From Chlorops oryzae (lineage: Eukaryota; Arthropoda; Insecta; Diptera; Chloropidae), in NCBI GenBank assembly GCA_020466095.1, contig CM035808.1:1586190-1650189 (forward strand): a stretch of 64,000 nt of DNA. The letters are read 5' to 3'. How positions within the stretch are numbered: the first letter of the stretch is position 1; every line of letters begins with the position of its first letter. The notes beneath the pieces were generated by a model. The model had not been told where the DNA came from. It ran no database searches and was given only the letters and a program-made list of their open reading frames with translations. The position numbers and the translations under genes are program-made. Shown piece after piece: positions 26,401 through 37,517 of this stretch.

Positions 26401-28905
26401 GTGTGGAGTGTACTGGGATCCCATAACAATAAGTTATCTTCCCATTAGGAATTCATTTTAATAGTGATCAGAATTTAACCTTTTAACTACCGAGCTATTT
26501 TCTCGTATAAAATGTTGTGTAAAAATTTCGAATTTCCCATTGAATTTGTCCTTTTCTCAAAAGTAACTCAAAATTTCTTCTTTTTTTTATTTTATCTGCA
26601 AATTCCAAACACAATGATCTTTGTCCCATTAGGATATTGAAATAGGGTTAATCATATTTGAACTTTAACCGGGATGAAAATGTTTTGGGAAAAGTCTCGA
26701 TCAAAGACATTAACAATCATTAATTCCTAATGAAATTCTTAACTTTTCACAACCGAACCGAATTCTTAGATGGTTCCACAAATTCCAAATCTTTTGTTCG
26801 AAATGTCGTTTGTACAAATTATCACTGAAAGGGTTAAGTCATATTTAGAAACTTTAAGCTCAGTTTTTGTTGATTTATAAATTGCATCTTTGGGAAAAGT
26901 ACTCGATCAAAGTAACATTCACAATCATTTAATTCTTCAAATGAAATTCTTAACCTTTACTAACCGAACTAATTTTTAATGGTTCCATCAAGAATTTCAA
27001 ATTTTGTTCGAAATTTCGTTTGTACAAATTATCACTACCTACTAAGGTTCAATCCACTTTCGGTTAGAAAGCTTATTAGCAGGGCTCAGTTTTTGTTGCA
27101 TTTATAAATTTAAAGCATACTTTATGGAGTAAAAATTTTTATTCAACTCACTAAAAGTTAAGATTCAAATCGATTTTTGACTACAATATGAACTTCTTTG
27201 AAGTTGGAAAAGCGGTTTGAAGTTCATCTTCGCTAATCTTATTCGCAAAATGTTGGTAAGAAAAATTTTCGCCCCATAAAGTATGCTTTAAATTTATAAA
27301 TGCGACAAAATCCGAGCCTACGCATATTTCACTCCTATGTCAAAAAATCAATTGAAAATTATCTAAATGGTATTGAAAAGGGTTAATCCGTATTAAAAAA
27401 ATGTTGAGATTTTTTATTGAATTTAAGAAAACTCCATTAAAAAGTATTACATTCGTCCTTAATCGCCAGTAGATTTATATATGAAATTATTTATCATAAA
27501 GCAGAGTAACAATAATTTATCGATCCCTAGGATTCATGATTAATAGTGATTCAGAATAATAACTCCGCATTTTCTCGATCAAAGGATTTTGTCGGGAAAA
27601 ATTGGAACCCATCGAATTCTCCTTTTTAGGGAATTCACATTTGATAAATTCATGCGAAGCCGATTTATGAGTACAATATTTGTCAATCATAATGGAGTTT
27701 ATATTTGACTCAACCGTGGTGAAATTTTCGAAGTCTTCACGACTAACAATATTTGATTCGTTATTCTTCACACGCTTTCACCCGTCGATTCCAAGCTTCC
27801 ACAAATCGAAAGTCATGCGAAATTCTTTCGTTTATAACTTTAACTTCAATCCATTCAGTAATTTTAGTCAAATTTTGGTGAAATAAAGAAGCAACAATTT
27901 AATGATCATTTTCAATCCTAACGTGATTAATTCGATTGCTCTATATTTTGTTTTTGTAATTTGAATACTCTGCTTTTGAAAATATTGGAGAGTTTTCGAG
28001 TCTTCTTTTAATCATCAGTGATCAATCATTTTCTAAACATGAAGGGGGTGAAAAAGACTCGTAAATGAATCTTCTCATAAAACAGTCTTCCAAATGTTGG
28101 GTTGGATCGAACCATAAATATTGATTTAAATAAAAATAAATAAAAAACAATTTAATATGCAATAAAATCATTCAATGAAATCATCCCAGTCGAAGCATTC
28201 AATTAACAAAGTTGTCATTAATGCTACATAAATACATCCCAATCTCCCGAGAATAGGAATTTTGTTATCAAAAGACCGCATCAATCAATTTTCTCATCAC
28301 TTTATAAATTATGCGACATTTCGACATTGTAATAAAATCAATCGCGAAAAGCCGAAGCCAAAAGTGAAAATTCAACATTCAAAGGCAGTAATCTGCTGGC
28401 GCCGCCGCTGGCTGTAAATTGAATCAACCCATTCCCGAAAAATTTTTGCTTAAGATTATTCTTCACTTACGACATATTATCGCCTCCGTTTCCGCCCACA
28501 CAGCTGACGCTCACTCCGCTTCTCTTCGGCCGACTCTTTCGGCGCCGTCTTCGGCGACGTTCAGCTGAGGATGCGCTGTTATGGATCACATGCTGACTCA
28601 ATGACTTTTGAAGTTTTTCTGCCGTTCCCGCTGCCGCTGCCGTCGCTGTCGGTCCCCGTCGTCGTCGTCGAGCCGGCATTTTCGGCAACGGGTAGCGTTA
28701 TCTGACCGCTTGTGGCCAACCGGCGTCCCGTAGCCGAGCTGCTCGCCGGTAAATTGTTCGCGATACCCGAAACGGCGACCACGACTTGCACCTCCGGACC
28801 GGCCGAGCCCATCGCATCGGCTGAGGCGGCCGCCGCCGCCATCGACGATGGCTTGGAAACTCGTCCGCCGAAACTGTGATTGACCTTGCGCCACATTCGC
28901 TCCAT
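19683..28905 (-). CDS. Unrecognised protein, first two coding exons (partial, frameshift)
   Basis: Exon 1 is 28905-28471 and exon 2 is 20036-19683, separated by an 8.4-kb GT-AG intron. The start ATG sits in CACCATGG, a strong context. Exon 1 ends in phase 2 (donor GTAAGTG) and exon 2 opens with one completing base (acceptor CTTCCAG), then ends in phase 2 at a GTGAGTG donor, so the gene continues beyond. N-terminus: MERMWRKVNHSFGGR, then Ala-, Thr- and Gly/Ser-rich low complexity. Exon 1 needs one base removed, best placed in the A-run at 28614-28618, to pass into the Arg-rich frame that meets the donor. Exon 2 is Ser/His/Thr-rich and ends in FNFHLNWDLHMTHCKPCG, possibly the start of a cysteine-containing domain. 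About 262 aa visible. I do not recognise the family. Confidence 0.7.
20251..21990. mobile_element. Helentron/DINE-like (mini-me) element
   Basis: The left end has the inverted pair TATACCTTTTCC / GGAAAGGGTATA. It then has the dipteran core: (TA)n, TTCTTGATCAGGGTGAC, GATCTAGCCATG and (GTCT)n at 20381-20440. A tandem array follows, and the right end has a hairpin ATCGGC-TTT-GCCGAT (21951-21965) followed by CTTTACTTGTTTTT. This order matches mini-me/DINE-1-type repeats described in flies; the link to Helentrons is inference from the 3' hairpin. It lies within the large intron of the minus-strand gene. Confidence 0.75.
20870..21780. repeat. 101-bp tandem repeat with three-monomer higher order
   Basis: Nine copies of AGTATTTCGCAG occur at exactly 101-bp steps: 20921, 21022, 21123, 21224, 21325, 21426, 21527, 21628 and 21729. 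Diagnostic variants recur every third unit: CTAAACTAAATTTCC at 21022, 21325 and 21628; GCAGTTAAAC at 21123 and 21426; AAAACCTGATT before 21224 and 21527. The array therefore amplified as 303-bp blocks. The interior motif CCGCGAAATTCGCG is itself palindromic. Confidence 0.92.
22373..23295. mobile_element. MITE family B, copy 2 (truncated)
   Basis: The right end AACCCGCCAGACCCTT matches the family terminus. The left end starts abruptly within the family at GATGAAACAAACG, so roughly the first 200 bp are missing. The interior contains the usual TACACTGA..TCAGTGTA pairs. Confidence 0.72.
23296..25661. other. Intron sequence, no gene seen
   Basis: Lies inside the 8.4-kb intron. Contains a (CATA)n tract near 24788-24810. 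Short overlapping frames on both strands at 24240-24570 look like chance. Confidence 0.5.
25662..25905. mobile_element. hAT-like foldback MITE, copy 1
   Basis: A 244-bp element with long inverted arms. The left end is TAAGGCTCGGATT and the right end, inverted, is CAGGGCTCGGATT. A perfect 8-bp duplication GTTATCAA flanks it at 25654-25661 and 25906-25913. The 8-bp duplication with T at 2 and A at 7, plus a CAGGG-type terminus, fits hAT. A second copy lies at 27080-27321. Confidence 0.85.
26690..27045. repeat. Local direct duplication with indel-rich divergence
   Basis: Two adjacent copies of about 160 bp (near 26690-26845 and 26885-27040) share the order GGGAAAAGT..TCGATCAAAG, GAAATTCTTAAC, CGAAAT.TCGTTTGTAC and AAATTATCACT. 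They differ by many one-base indels. Confidence 0.65.
27080..27321. mobile_element. hAT-like foldback MITE, copy 2
   Basis: 242 bp, the same arms as the copy at 25662 (CAGGGCTCAG start, AAAGCATACTTTATGG and its inverse inside). The 8-bp flanks (CTTATTAG and GCATATTT) do not match, so this copy is older or the flanks are altered. Confidence 0.75.
27322..28470. other. Intron sequence, no feature
   Basis: AT-rich intron 5' portion of the minus-strand gene; nothing recognised apart from the splice donor at its right edge. Confidence 0.5.
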
Positions 28906-30930
28906 GGTGATTCGATTCAATTGGACGCTTATTGCTCTCGGAAGTAGCTTTTATTACTTTATTTTTATTATTTATTTATTATTTTTTTTTATAAATTTTC
29001 TACTAGAGGAAACTGTGGTCGGGAAGTAGAGGGCTGTAAATAATGGCTTTTTGACTAGCTAAGATAGTTAACTTGAAGGAAACAGTGTCGTTGTTTGTTG
29101 TTGTTGTCGTAGTGGTGGTGCCGGTGGTGGTGATGATGATGAGGATGTTTTCACAGATGCTTGTGCTGCCTCTGCTGTTGTTGCTTTCGTTGAAACTGCG
29201 GTGACTCATCCATCGCGCACACAGTTTCATGAGGAACTTTTCATGTTGCTGGTTTTTCCGAATTTTCTTTTCTTATTTTTTTTCCTTTTTTTCTTGTTTA
29301 TTTTTGTTTAATTCTATTTTAGTTTTGTGGCAGGAAGTGCAGAACTTGTATTTACATGCATATGAACACACTCACGCATCCAAATACAAATACACATGCA
29401 CATGTGAGCATTCGCGCTTAAAGATATGCTACGTTCTAGAACTTGTTTCGTCAACTCTCTATGCGATTACGAATACGACTAAAAAAGGCAGTGAACTTTT
29501 TCGCTTTATTGTTGATGTCGTTGTCGTCTTCGTTGTTTTGGTTTTGTTTTTTTTTTTTTTTACTTGTGCTTTATTTGCTCTCTGTCTTCTATGTGCATTT
29601 TAGGTTAAGTACGCACACACAAAAATGCACATACTGCTTGGAAATCGCGTACATCCTTTAAGCCGGTTGAGCGGATTCTCAAGAGCTGTGATTGTGCGGC
29701 TTAAGCCGCTTTTACCGCTGATTTCCTCCAATTCTAGCCTTTTTTCATTTCTTCCTCTTCCTCTTCAATTGCTCTTGCTCTCCGTCGCAATGACATCGTG
29801 ATTTTGTAAGTAAATCCCCAACCGATCAGTGCCATTGAAACGCTGCGAACCGCACACAATCAACGACCAAAAGCCTTGCCACTAGCGATCCACCGTCACA
29901 CAATGAATGTCCCATTCACTTTTCAATTCATTGTTGCTGGCTAATTTGCAAATCCGTGCTCAACTCGAATACTATTCGACGATTCCGGCTATTCAACGCC
30001 GCGGCTTGGCTCGCAAAACACTGAATGGCAATGCGAATTCACTTTTTACTGCAGCAGCAGCAGCAGCAGCACACTGCAGACGGAGGACGTCCTTTAAAAT
30101 CCGAAAGCTTCTTGAAAAACTTCAATTTTCGCCTGCGCTTTTTTCCGCTGTTTTCCTTCAAGCAACGGAAAAAGTCATTGTAATCGCCGGGCTGCACAGA
30201 TAGAGCACAGATTATTCTTCTCCTTTTGTAGAACGTCTATTTTGTTCTCGCTGTGTGTGTGTGTGTGTGTTTGTGTGGTTTTTTTTTCTTGCTTCCTTTT
30301 CAATACACACAAACACAACACAACAAATGTAAAGGAATTTCGGCAATCTTCCTTCGGGGGTACACAAAAAAAACAATAGCAAAAAAAATATTTATTGCTG
30401 AGGCACTATGGAACACTGTTTTTCAAGTTGATTTTTTTTTCACATATTTTTTCCAAATATTTTAGAGCAATTTTTCTAAATTAATAATTTTTATTTCATT
30501 AAAGTTTTCATTTAAAATTTAATTTCTTCAATTATTGCAATTTTCCGTCGATTGACACGTTTTTTCCCTTATCCTTGCTCACCACACACAAAGTGAGACT
30601 TTCGGGACGAAAGCAAAGAAAGGCAAACGAACGATGATAGAAGAAACAGCAAAGAATGATGGAAAGAAAGTTTGCGCAGAGAGAGCAACATCTGCGCACA
30701 ATGCCGTTTCGCGGAAAATTTTCAAAACTTGAAAACTCGTAACGGACTTTCCATGTTTCAAATCAATACGTTTTGGTTTGCGTCTGAGATTCTAGTGTGA
30801 CATTTCTTCATGTTTCGTCACGCACTTTGCGTGACGTTTTTGGATTTCGTCACACTAATATTGCCCCCGAAAGTATACCGCATATATTTGAATTTGTTTT
30901 GAATCGATAAGCTTAATCTATTGTAGTTAA
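28906..30930 (-). other. 5' leader and upstream region of the minus-strand gene
   Basis: More GC-balanced than its surroundings, with (GT)n near 30253, a CAG-type run near 30050 and GT-rich triplet repeats near 29100-29190. These could be UTR or promoter-proximal sequence of the gene starting at 28905. No transcription start can be fixed by eye. Confidence 0.4.
30794..30856. promoter_or_regulatory. Palindromic CGTCAC/GTGACG cluster
   Basis: A perfect hairpin CGTCACGCA-CTT-TGCGTGACG is framed by outer GTGTGAC and GTCACAC. CGTCA/TGACG are half sites of CREB/ATF-type factors. About 1.9 kb upstream of the start codon at 28905. Regulatory function is inference. Confidence 0.35.
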
Positions 30931-31617
30931 GGGGGTCTTCTCATTGAAAACCCGTTTTTTGGACCCTTTTTAAAAAAATTCTTATTTGAAAACGCAAAGA
31001 ATAATTGAAAACTTTTTTTATTTATTGTATTACAAAAGGTTCAAAGTAAATAAAAAAATTTTTTTGCCTCGATACGTGGGCTGTTCAAAAAGTAATGATT
31101 CCGGGTCTCCGGAGCGTCCGAAATGGAAAAAAAAAACGGGGTTATAATCAGTATAGATGTAATTCTCGGGTGAACCTCAAGCTTAATTTTGTGATTTTTT
31201 TTTGACAAAATGGCGGCCATTCAAAAAAAAATTTCAATTTCGGCCTTTTTTTTTGTAGTTTAGTGTAAAAAAAAAAAATAGTAAAAAATTTTTTAAAATT
31301 ATGGTCGAGGTTCACCCGAGAATGGTGACAATTCTGCGTCGATTCCACTTTGTTTCATGAAAATCGGTTCAGTTGAACTGAAGATATCATGGCCGCCAGT
31401 TCGAAAAACGTGGTTTCGAGATAAACGCGTTTAAAGTTTGAAGCAACGCAAAAATTGCTCGTTTTAGCGCAGATCTTGCTCGACAAAGAAGGCTATATCC
31501 TCTAAACTATTTCGAATTTCAAACAATCCTTTTAGGGGCATATTCACAACTACCCAAGCTATAAATAAATGCAAAAAAAAAAAGTCAAAAAAAAAGTTGC
31601 TCAATGAGAAGACCCCC
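30931..31617. mobile_element. TTAA-flanked MITE, family A, copy 2
   Basis: 687 bp, same orientation as copy 1, termini GGGGGTCTTCTCATTGA and the inverse, TTAA on both sides. It lacks about 30 bp present in the other copies near 31100. Confidence 0.88.
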
Positions 31618-31848
31618 TTAATTCATTGGTTTTTATTGAACAAGATTTAATATTGCACAAAAAAAAAAACACTTGATTAAAACACAATGAATTTAACTTA
31701 ATTTTATTTCCAAAGATTGGATCACTTCTTTGCGAGTAATAGATAACTACACAAATCTCTGAGCCTCATGCACTGTGCACTCCTTTTGGGTATGACCTCA
31801 CGGGCGAATAATGCTTTTGAACTCCTTGGTTCCGCGATTTCATTCATT

Positions 31849-32414
31849 CCCAGCGGGAAATGTCCCGCGGACATCCCCGATGATATCCTAGTGACTTCGG
31901 AGCCGGAATGCATGCTATTTCCAGTGACACTTTGTATGACATTTACACAGGATCTGACAGGGACTTCAGCGGTGACATTATCACCGGAAGATTAGAAAAT
32001 GTCACTGGTCATGCTAGGGGATGCGATGGCGAAAAAAGCATTTGAGAGCAGCAACATTGCTCTTTTCTCTCTAAATGTCAATTTATAGAAACCAACCAGT
32101 TTAATAACTCTCTTCTTTGCCCTCTCTTTGAATGTTTCGAAAATTTTTAAAAATCTATTTTTAACAATATTTGTTCGCCTCTGTCAGGGATCGAGCCAAC
32201 GATCTTCGGATTCTGAGTCGAGCGATCATCATGCTTACGCTGAACTGACGCTAAAACCTTATTTAAATTTCAGTAGCCAATGAGAGTCAAGCATATGAAC
32301 AGCATCGCTCCACGATGACATGTCCTCCATGATGTCATGCATGACAATGTCACCTATATGTCATCGATGACATCATTGGTGACTTTGTCATGCAGGAGAT
32401 AATTTTCCGCTGGG
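31849..32414. mobile_element. CCCAGCGG-terminated element with dense GTCA motifs
   Basis: The left end CCCAGCGGGAAAT and right end ATTTTCCGCTGGG form short inverted termini around 566 bp. The interior is unusually rich in ATGTCA/TGACAT, including small palindromes such as TGTCATGCATGACA and ATGTCATCGATGACAT. No target duplication was found, so the superfamily is unknown. Confidence 0.5.
32186..32262 (-). repeat. Degenerate tRNA-like sequence
   Basis: On the minus strand a TCAGCGTAAGC region is followed by GACTCAGAATC and GGCTCGATCCC. These resemble a weak A box, an anticodon arm and a B box, with GTCAG/CTGAC as an acceptor remnant. Probably a tRNA-derived relic, not a working tRNA. Confidence 0.35.
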
Positions 32415-34417
32415 TTGAGACGAATATGGGTGGTATTGGTAATATCAAGAATATTTTTTTGAATTTTTTCCTAGTTGTATTTTTCGAGCTACCGTCAATT
32501 TTGTGTGAGGTCTTCAGCTGTTTTGCTTTTACGGAAAAAACTATATATTACTGCTTTGTTAATTTATCATGGTTGATATCGTATCAAAGTTAAAATCAAG
32601 GCCCATCAAATGACACCTTTTTCATGAAGATAGAGCTTATAGTTTTTATGGTATGAGCTTCGCAATTGTAAAATGTGAGAATTTTTTTAATTTTTCTTCG
32701 ATTTTTGGAGCTATTTTGATCTTTAATGGCATGAAAAAAAATTTTTTTAAATATTATTTTTGCATGGTTTGAAAGGTGTTTCCTTATACTAAAGTCCGAA
32801 GCCAAATTTTTTGATTTCCGATTTAAAATGCGGAGGATATGGTACGAACTGTGAACAAAATTAAGCTCTCATTTTTATAGTACAAAAAACAACTGCCAAG
32901 AATTTCAACTGAATTGGTCTTGTAGTTTACTTTCCCTTATACTTCCTCTCTTTGTACTTTAAACTAAAATTTTGATTAAAGACCCTGCAAGAAATGTCAA
33001 TAGTGAATCTATACTCTTTTTCTACTGTCTGCGTCAGCAGTACTACTGACCAGCTATACCCGTCGCAATGCTTTGCGTTATTGACATTTAACATTGAGTT
33101 GTCATTGAATGCCAACAGTAGACCGAAAAACTATTGACGAACTATTGACGTCGGTACTATTATATAGACAAAAGGAGTACTCTTTCGCTTTATAAGGAGA
33201 CATGTTGTTGACATGGTCAATAAAGATGAACTATACCTCTTGACAGTACAGTTTCTTTAATGACACCGCCTATAAATACTGATGACTTGGAACTAGTTCT
33301 CTTGTCTATATTGACGTCAATATACACATGGGGCCATATGGCGACAGGCTTCCTGCAGGGAAGCCAGTCTGTTGCATGCGGAATTTCGATTGAGAAGGTT
33401 GTCCGTGCCTTGTTCGCGTTATGAGCTGGCTCCAATCACCAAGTGTAGCTCACATCAGAAGCCTGACGACGGTCATTTTAACGTTCGATCCTTTACATAT
33501 TACTGCAAAAGTTCTATCCTGGCATATGTGGACCTAACTGTGTCCCTGCCATTTAAATTATAGTAATAAAAACAAAAAAATAAATAAAGAGCCAGTCCTT
33601 GTGGAAATTTGAAACAGGGTTTATTTGTCATTTATAAGTTTAAGATCAAATGGATTTTATTTTAATTCGATTTCGTATTTCGCCGAATGGATGACAAAGT
33701 CATGACTCTTTATTGCTCGATTTAGGTATTAATGAATATATTTTTTTCTGGGTATATAAATTGGAGACACACGAAAATAAATTTCTCGAAAGTTAAATCA
33801 ATTTGACTAGGCTTCAAACTAGACAAAACATTAAGGCAATTCACAAAGTCTTCTAAATTTATCCGCAGCTAAAATGAGTATCAAAGTGTATTTAATAAGG
33901 TGGTAGCAGTCTTGTCTTTGTGTCTTTGTGTCTTTTGTCTTTTTCTTATTTTATTATTTTCCGCGTTTTTTGTTGATTTTATTTTTAAAACTCCAAATTA
34001 AATGTCGCATATTTTGTTTGTTTGCAAATTTATTTTTGTATACATTAGTTGATATTGACACAAAGCGTATTTAAATACGCCTTGATATTGACATTTCTGT
34101 ATTCACAACAACATATACTTATGTATAATATTTGGTCGTACTTGCCACAACAAAAACCTCCCAGTTATTTTTGTCGAGTTGTACTTGTTCGAGGCGTATT
34201 TAATATGGTGATATCAATAGGGGTATTGTCTGACAACGAATTTCGATTGTAAAGATTATTTTGAAATATTTTTTTCCCTGCAGGAAATGGGACCAGTTAG
34301 CTCTAGCATAATAATCGATGTTCGTATTTTAAAGCGTCCCGAGCGACGAGCGCCGGCAACTGTGTTTTTCGAAGAAAAAACGAGGCATGCTTGTGTATTT
34401 ATGATTCAAGTCTATAT
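32415..34417. other. Intergenic, no gene seen
   Basis: No coding signal. Several TTGACGT/ACGTCAA-type motifs lie near 33140-33320, without a clear arrangement. Confidence 0.5.
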
Positions 34418-35470
34418 AAAACAAGTAAGGGTGTTATAGTCAGGCGAGCCTGACAATAGAATACCCGACGCAAACACATGTTCAAATAATTTTTAATTTT
34501 AAGAGGTGTTTAAGGCCATTAGTGGCCCCAAATACCGACTTTTGTAGAATTTCTTTATGAAAACCGCCCTTTTGCCACGCCCACTTTTCTAATTTTTTTG
34601 ATTTCTAATCGGAGGCTTAAATATACGCGCAAATTCCAAGTTTCATTGAAATATTTTGAAAAAGTCAGATTTTGGGGCAGTTTTGAGATTTTTGTGACAG
34701 ACCCTAGTACTGGAGGTACCCTTAAAAATGGTCTGATCGGGTCCATTCTCGAACTTGTTCTTACTCATGTGCCTGTGAGTACGAATATCAAATTTCATCA
34801 AGATAGCTCAACTACTTCGATAAGAAAACTGTATACAAACAGACAGACAGACGGACATGGCTAAATCGATTCAGTTTTCGATCCTGAAAAAATTATTTTT
34901 CAGTGTATTTCTGAACTGGCAAGACCCTTTCTTTCCACATAAGGAACTTAAAAAATTTGTTTTAAAATTTTACACTGGGAAAAAATTTTCCCAAAAAACA
35001 TGTTTATTTTTCAGTGTATTTCTGAACTGGCAAGACCCTTTCTTTCCACATAATGAACTTAAAAAATTTGTTTTAAAATTTTACACTGGGAAAAAATTTT
35101 CCCCAAAAAAAATATTTATTTTTCAGTGTATTTCTGAACTGGCAAGACCCTTTCTTTCCACATAATGAACTTAAAAAATTTGTTTTAAAATTTTACACTG
35201 GGAAAAAATTTTCCCCAAAAAAAATATTTATTTTTCAGTGTATTTCTGAACTGGCAAGACCCTTTCTTTCCACATAAGGAACTTAAAAAATTTGTTTCAA
35301 AATTTTACACTGGAAAAAAATTTTCCCCCAAAAAAAGAATTATTTTTCAGTGTATTTCTGAACTGGCACGACCCTTTCTCTCCACATAAGGAACTTAAAA
35401 AATGGCTAAATCGATTCAGTTTTCGATCCTGATCAAGAATATATATATAATATATATATGTCTATATCTA
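34418..35470. mobile_element. Helentron/DINE-like element, inverse orientation, with array insertion
   Basis: It starts AAAACAAGTAAGGG and contains (CAGA)n, then GGACATGGCTAAATCGAT and, after the array, CCTGATCAAGAATATATAT. This is the reverse-complement order of the element at 20251. A tandem array (34888-35401) interrupts it, and the sequence TGGCTAAATCGATTCAG..CCTGA (30 bp) is present on both sides of the array. Confidence 0.72.
34888..35401. repeat. ~112-bp tandem array 1
   Basis: Five units, with the marker CAGTGTATTTCTGAACTGG at 34901, 35012, 35124, 35236 and 35348 (period 111-112). Each unit also contains ACCCTTTCTTTCCACATAA and ends TTTTACACTGGG, so every junction makes an ACACTG..CAGTGT inverted pair. 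The same family recurs at 37965-38545. Confidence 0.9.
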
Positions 35471-36149
35471 CGGAGGTTATTTCTGGCTGTTACAAGATTC
35501 GCACAAAACTAATATAGCCTGCTTACGCTGGGTTCATGTAATAAATAAGAATACTTTGAGGATTGACATGCATTCAAAGCGTCTAAAAAGGGATCATTCA
35601 AACGTCTTTCGAATATATTTTTCCGACTGGGGTTAAACAATTTTGAAGAAATATTCAAATTCAAAAATATTTTTATGAAAAATCAAAATTTTAGAGTTCG
35701 AGTTTTAGTTGTTGTACTAGTGATATCACCTTATTAAAAACACCTCCTCCCCATATAAAATGAGTATTTTTTGTGAGTTGCCCAAACGAAAAATGATGAG
35801 AAATTCCTCATTGAATTCAATTTCATGACATTTCTATAAACATTTTTTTTTCTTTTAATATTTTACAAAATCTCAAATTAAATTAAAATAATCACAATGT
35901 AATCATATTTGAGGCTATTTCAGCACTACACGAAAATAATTCCTATAATTTATGTATTTCTTTTACGAGCGTGAGTAAGACTCTCAAAAAAAAAAAAGTC
36001 ATTTCAATTTTTCTACGCCTCTTCCAGCATTTAATCAAATATTTTGAGCGTGTTGAGAGCAGGGCTATCTCTGCTCTCTGCTGTCGTGAGAACGCATTTA
36101 ACGTAAGAACCTAGTCAAGACTTATCAGTTCCGTTTGAATTATCTCAAC
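35471..36149 (+). other. Upstream region of the carboxypeptidase gene
   Basis: AT-rich. Close to the start codon is CTTATCAGTT (36121-36130), which combines a GATA-factor site with an initiator-like TCAGT. That would suit a gut-expressed digestive gene, but this is inference. No TATA box was recognised. Confidence 0.35.
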
Positions 36150-37475
36150 ATGCGGTTCGTATCATATTTACTGCTGTTTTTTTGGGCACATTTTGACAAA
36201 ACATTTGGAAGCCACGATGGCATGGCGCGGTACGACAATTACCATATGTACCATGTTGAGCTGGCGACGCCCGAGCACGTTCGACTTTTCCAAGAACTAG
36301 AAGCCCAGAGCGATAGTTTCCTCTTCTATGGGCACGCACGACATCCGAATCAAAAAGTTTTAGTCATGGTGGCCGCTCACAGGGTCGCTGATATGGAAGA
36401 TCTCTTGATGACCAATAAGATTAAAGCTCGAATATTGGTAAGCAAGGAGTTTGAATGAATGTAGCGATTATATGTAGGTAAAAATACACCCTGATTACCT
36501 TTCAATAGACGAAGAACTTTCAACAAAAAATTGATGACAATTTGAAAACCGTTCAGCCGAAGAACATCGAACCCTCGAAGTACGATTGGCAACACTATTT
36601 CCATATCGAAACCATAAACGCTTGGATGGACGAAAAAGTCAAGGAATATCCAAATGTATTGACGAAACTCGATATGGGTCCAAGTTTCGAGGGTGAACCG
36701 ACAATTGGTCTTAAAATCTCCCATTGCCCGGCAAATAAACCAGCCATCTTCATAGAGAGTGGAATACACGCACGCGAATGGATTGCCCCGGCTACAGCGA
36801 CTTATATAATCAACCAGCTGCTCACATCGAACGATGCGACAGTTCAACGCTTGGCCCGGTCCTTTAACTGGATAATCTTCCCGATCGTCAATCCCGATGG
36901 ATATAAATACACACTTCGAGCACGATCGTATGTGGCGTAAGAATCGTTCACCATTCGGTATTTGTCGTGGTGTCGACCTAAATCGGAATTTCCCCTTTCA
37001 CTGGAATACTACCGGAACGAGTGGCGATCCCTGCGATTATGATTACTCAGGCCCGTCGGCGGCTAGTGAAAAGGAAACGCAGAATATTGTGAACTTTTTG
37101 AAAAGTCATAGAGAAAGCGAAAATATTCGAACTTACTTGGCACTTCACTCCTATTCGCAATTGATCATGTTTCCCTATGGCCATACGGCAGAACGTGTGG
37201 AGAACTATGATGATCTTTCGGCGATCGGAAAAAAGGCCGCCGATAGAATCAAACAGGTCTCGGGTAGCATATACAGGAGTGGCAGTATTTACGAGACAAT
37301 TTATCCTTCGAGTGGTGGTTCCAAAGACTGGGTTCATGCCGTTCTGAATACTTCGGTTACGTTCAGCTTTGAGCTACGCGGTCCACCGGACAGTGAGTAC
37401 TCGTTTGTGCTGCCAGCCGATCAGATTCAAGGAACGGCCGAAGAGTGTTTTCGCCGCAATTATTACAATCGTTGA
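36150..37475 (+). CDS. Zinc carboxypeptidase (M14A), two exons, one frameshift
   Basis: Secreted pro-carboxypeptidase removing C-terminal residues, probably digestive. Exons are 36150-36437 and 36509-37475, with a 71-bp intron in phase 0. A surplus C near 36914 breaks NPDGYKYTFEHDRMW; without it the product is 417 aa, the usual family length. Signal peptide about residues 1-20; propeptide to about 115. Zinc ligands H183, E186 (HAREW) and H309 (LALHSYSQ). Substrate binding R236, R239, N254, R255 (DLNRNF) and Y361. Catalytic E384 (FSFELRG). C248 and C271 match the conserved disulfide. The S1' specificity position (255 in bovine CPA) is Lys368 in SGGSKDW. The ATG at 36150 starts a clean signal peptide. 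Confidence 0.93.
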
Positions 37476-37517
37476 GGAAGCCGAAAAGCTAGGCTACTAT
37501 GTATGATTGAATTGGAG

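Noticed and set aside
28467..28688. Arg-rich frame starting MPKMPARRRRR as an independent start of the minus-strand gene
   Set aside because: The upstream frame from ATG 28905 has a strong start context and more plausible composition; the Arg-rich frame is used only after the A-run.
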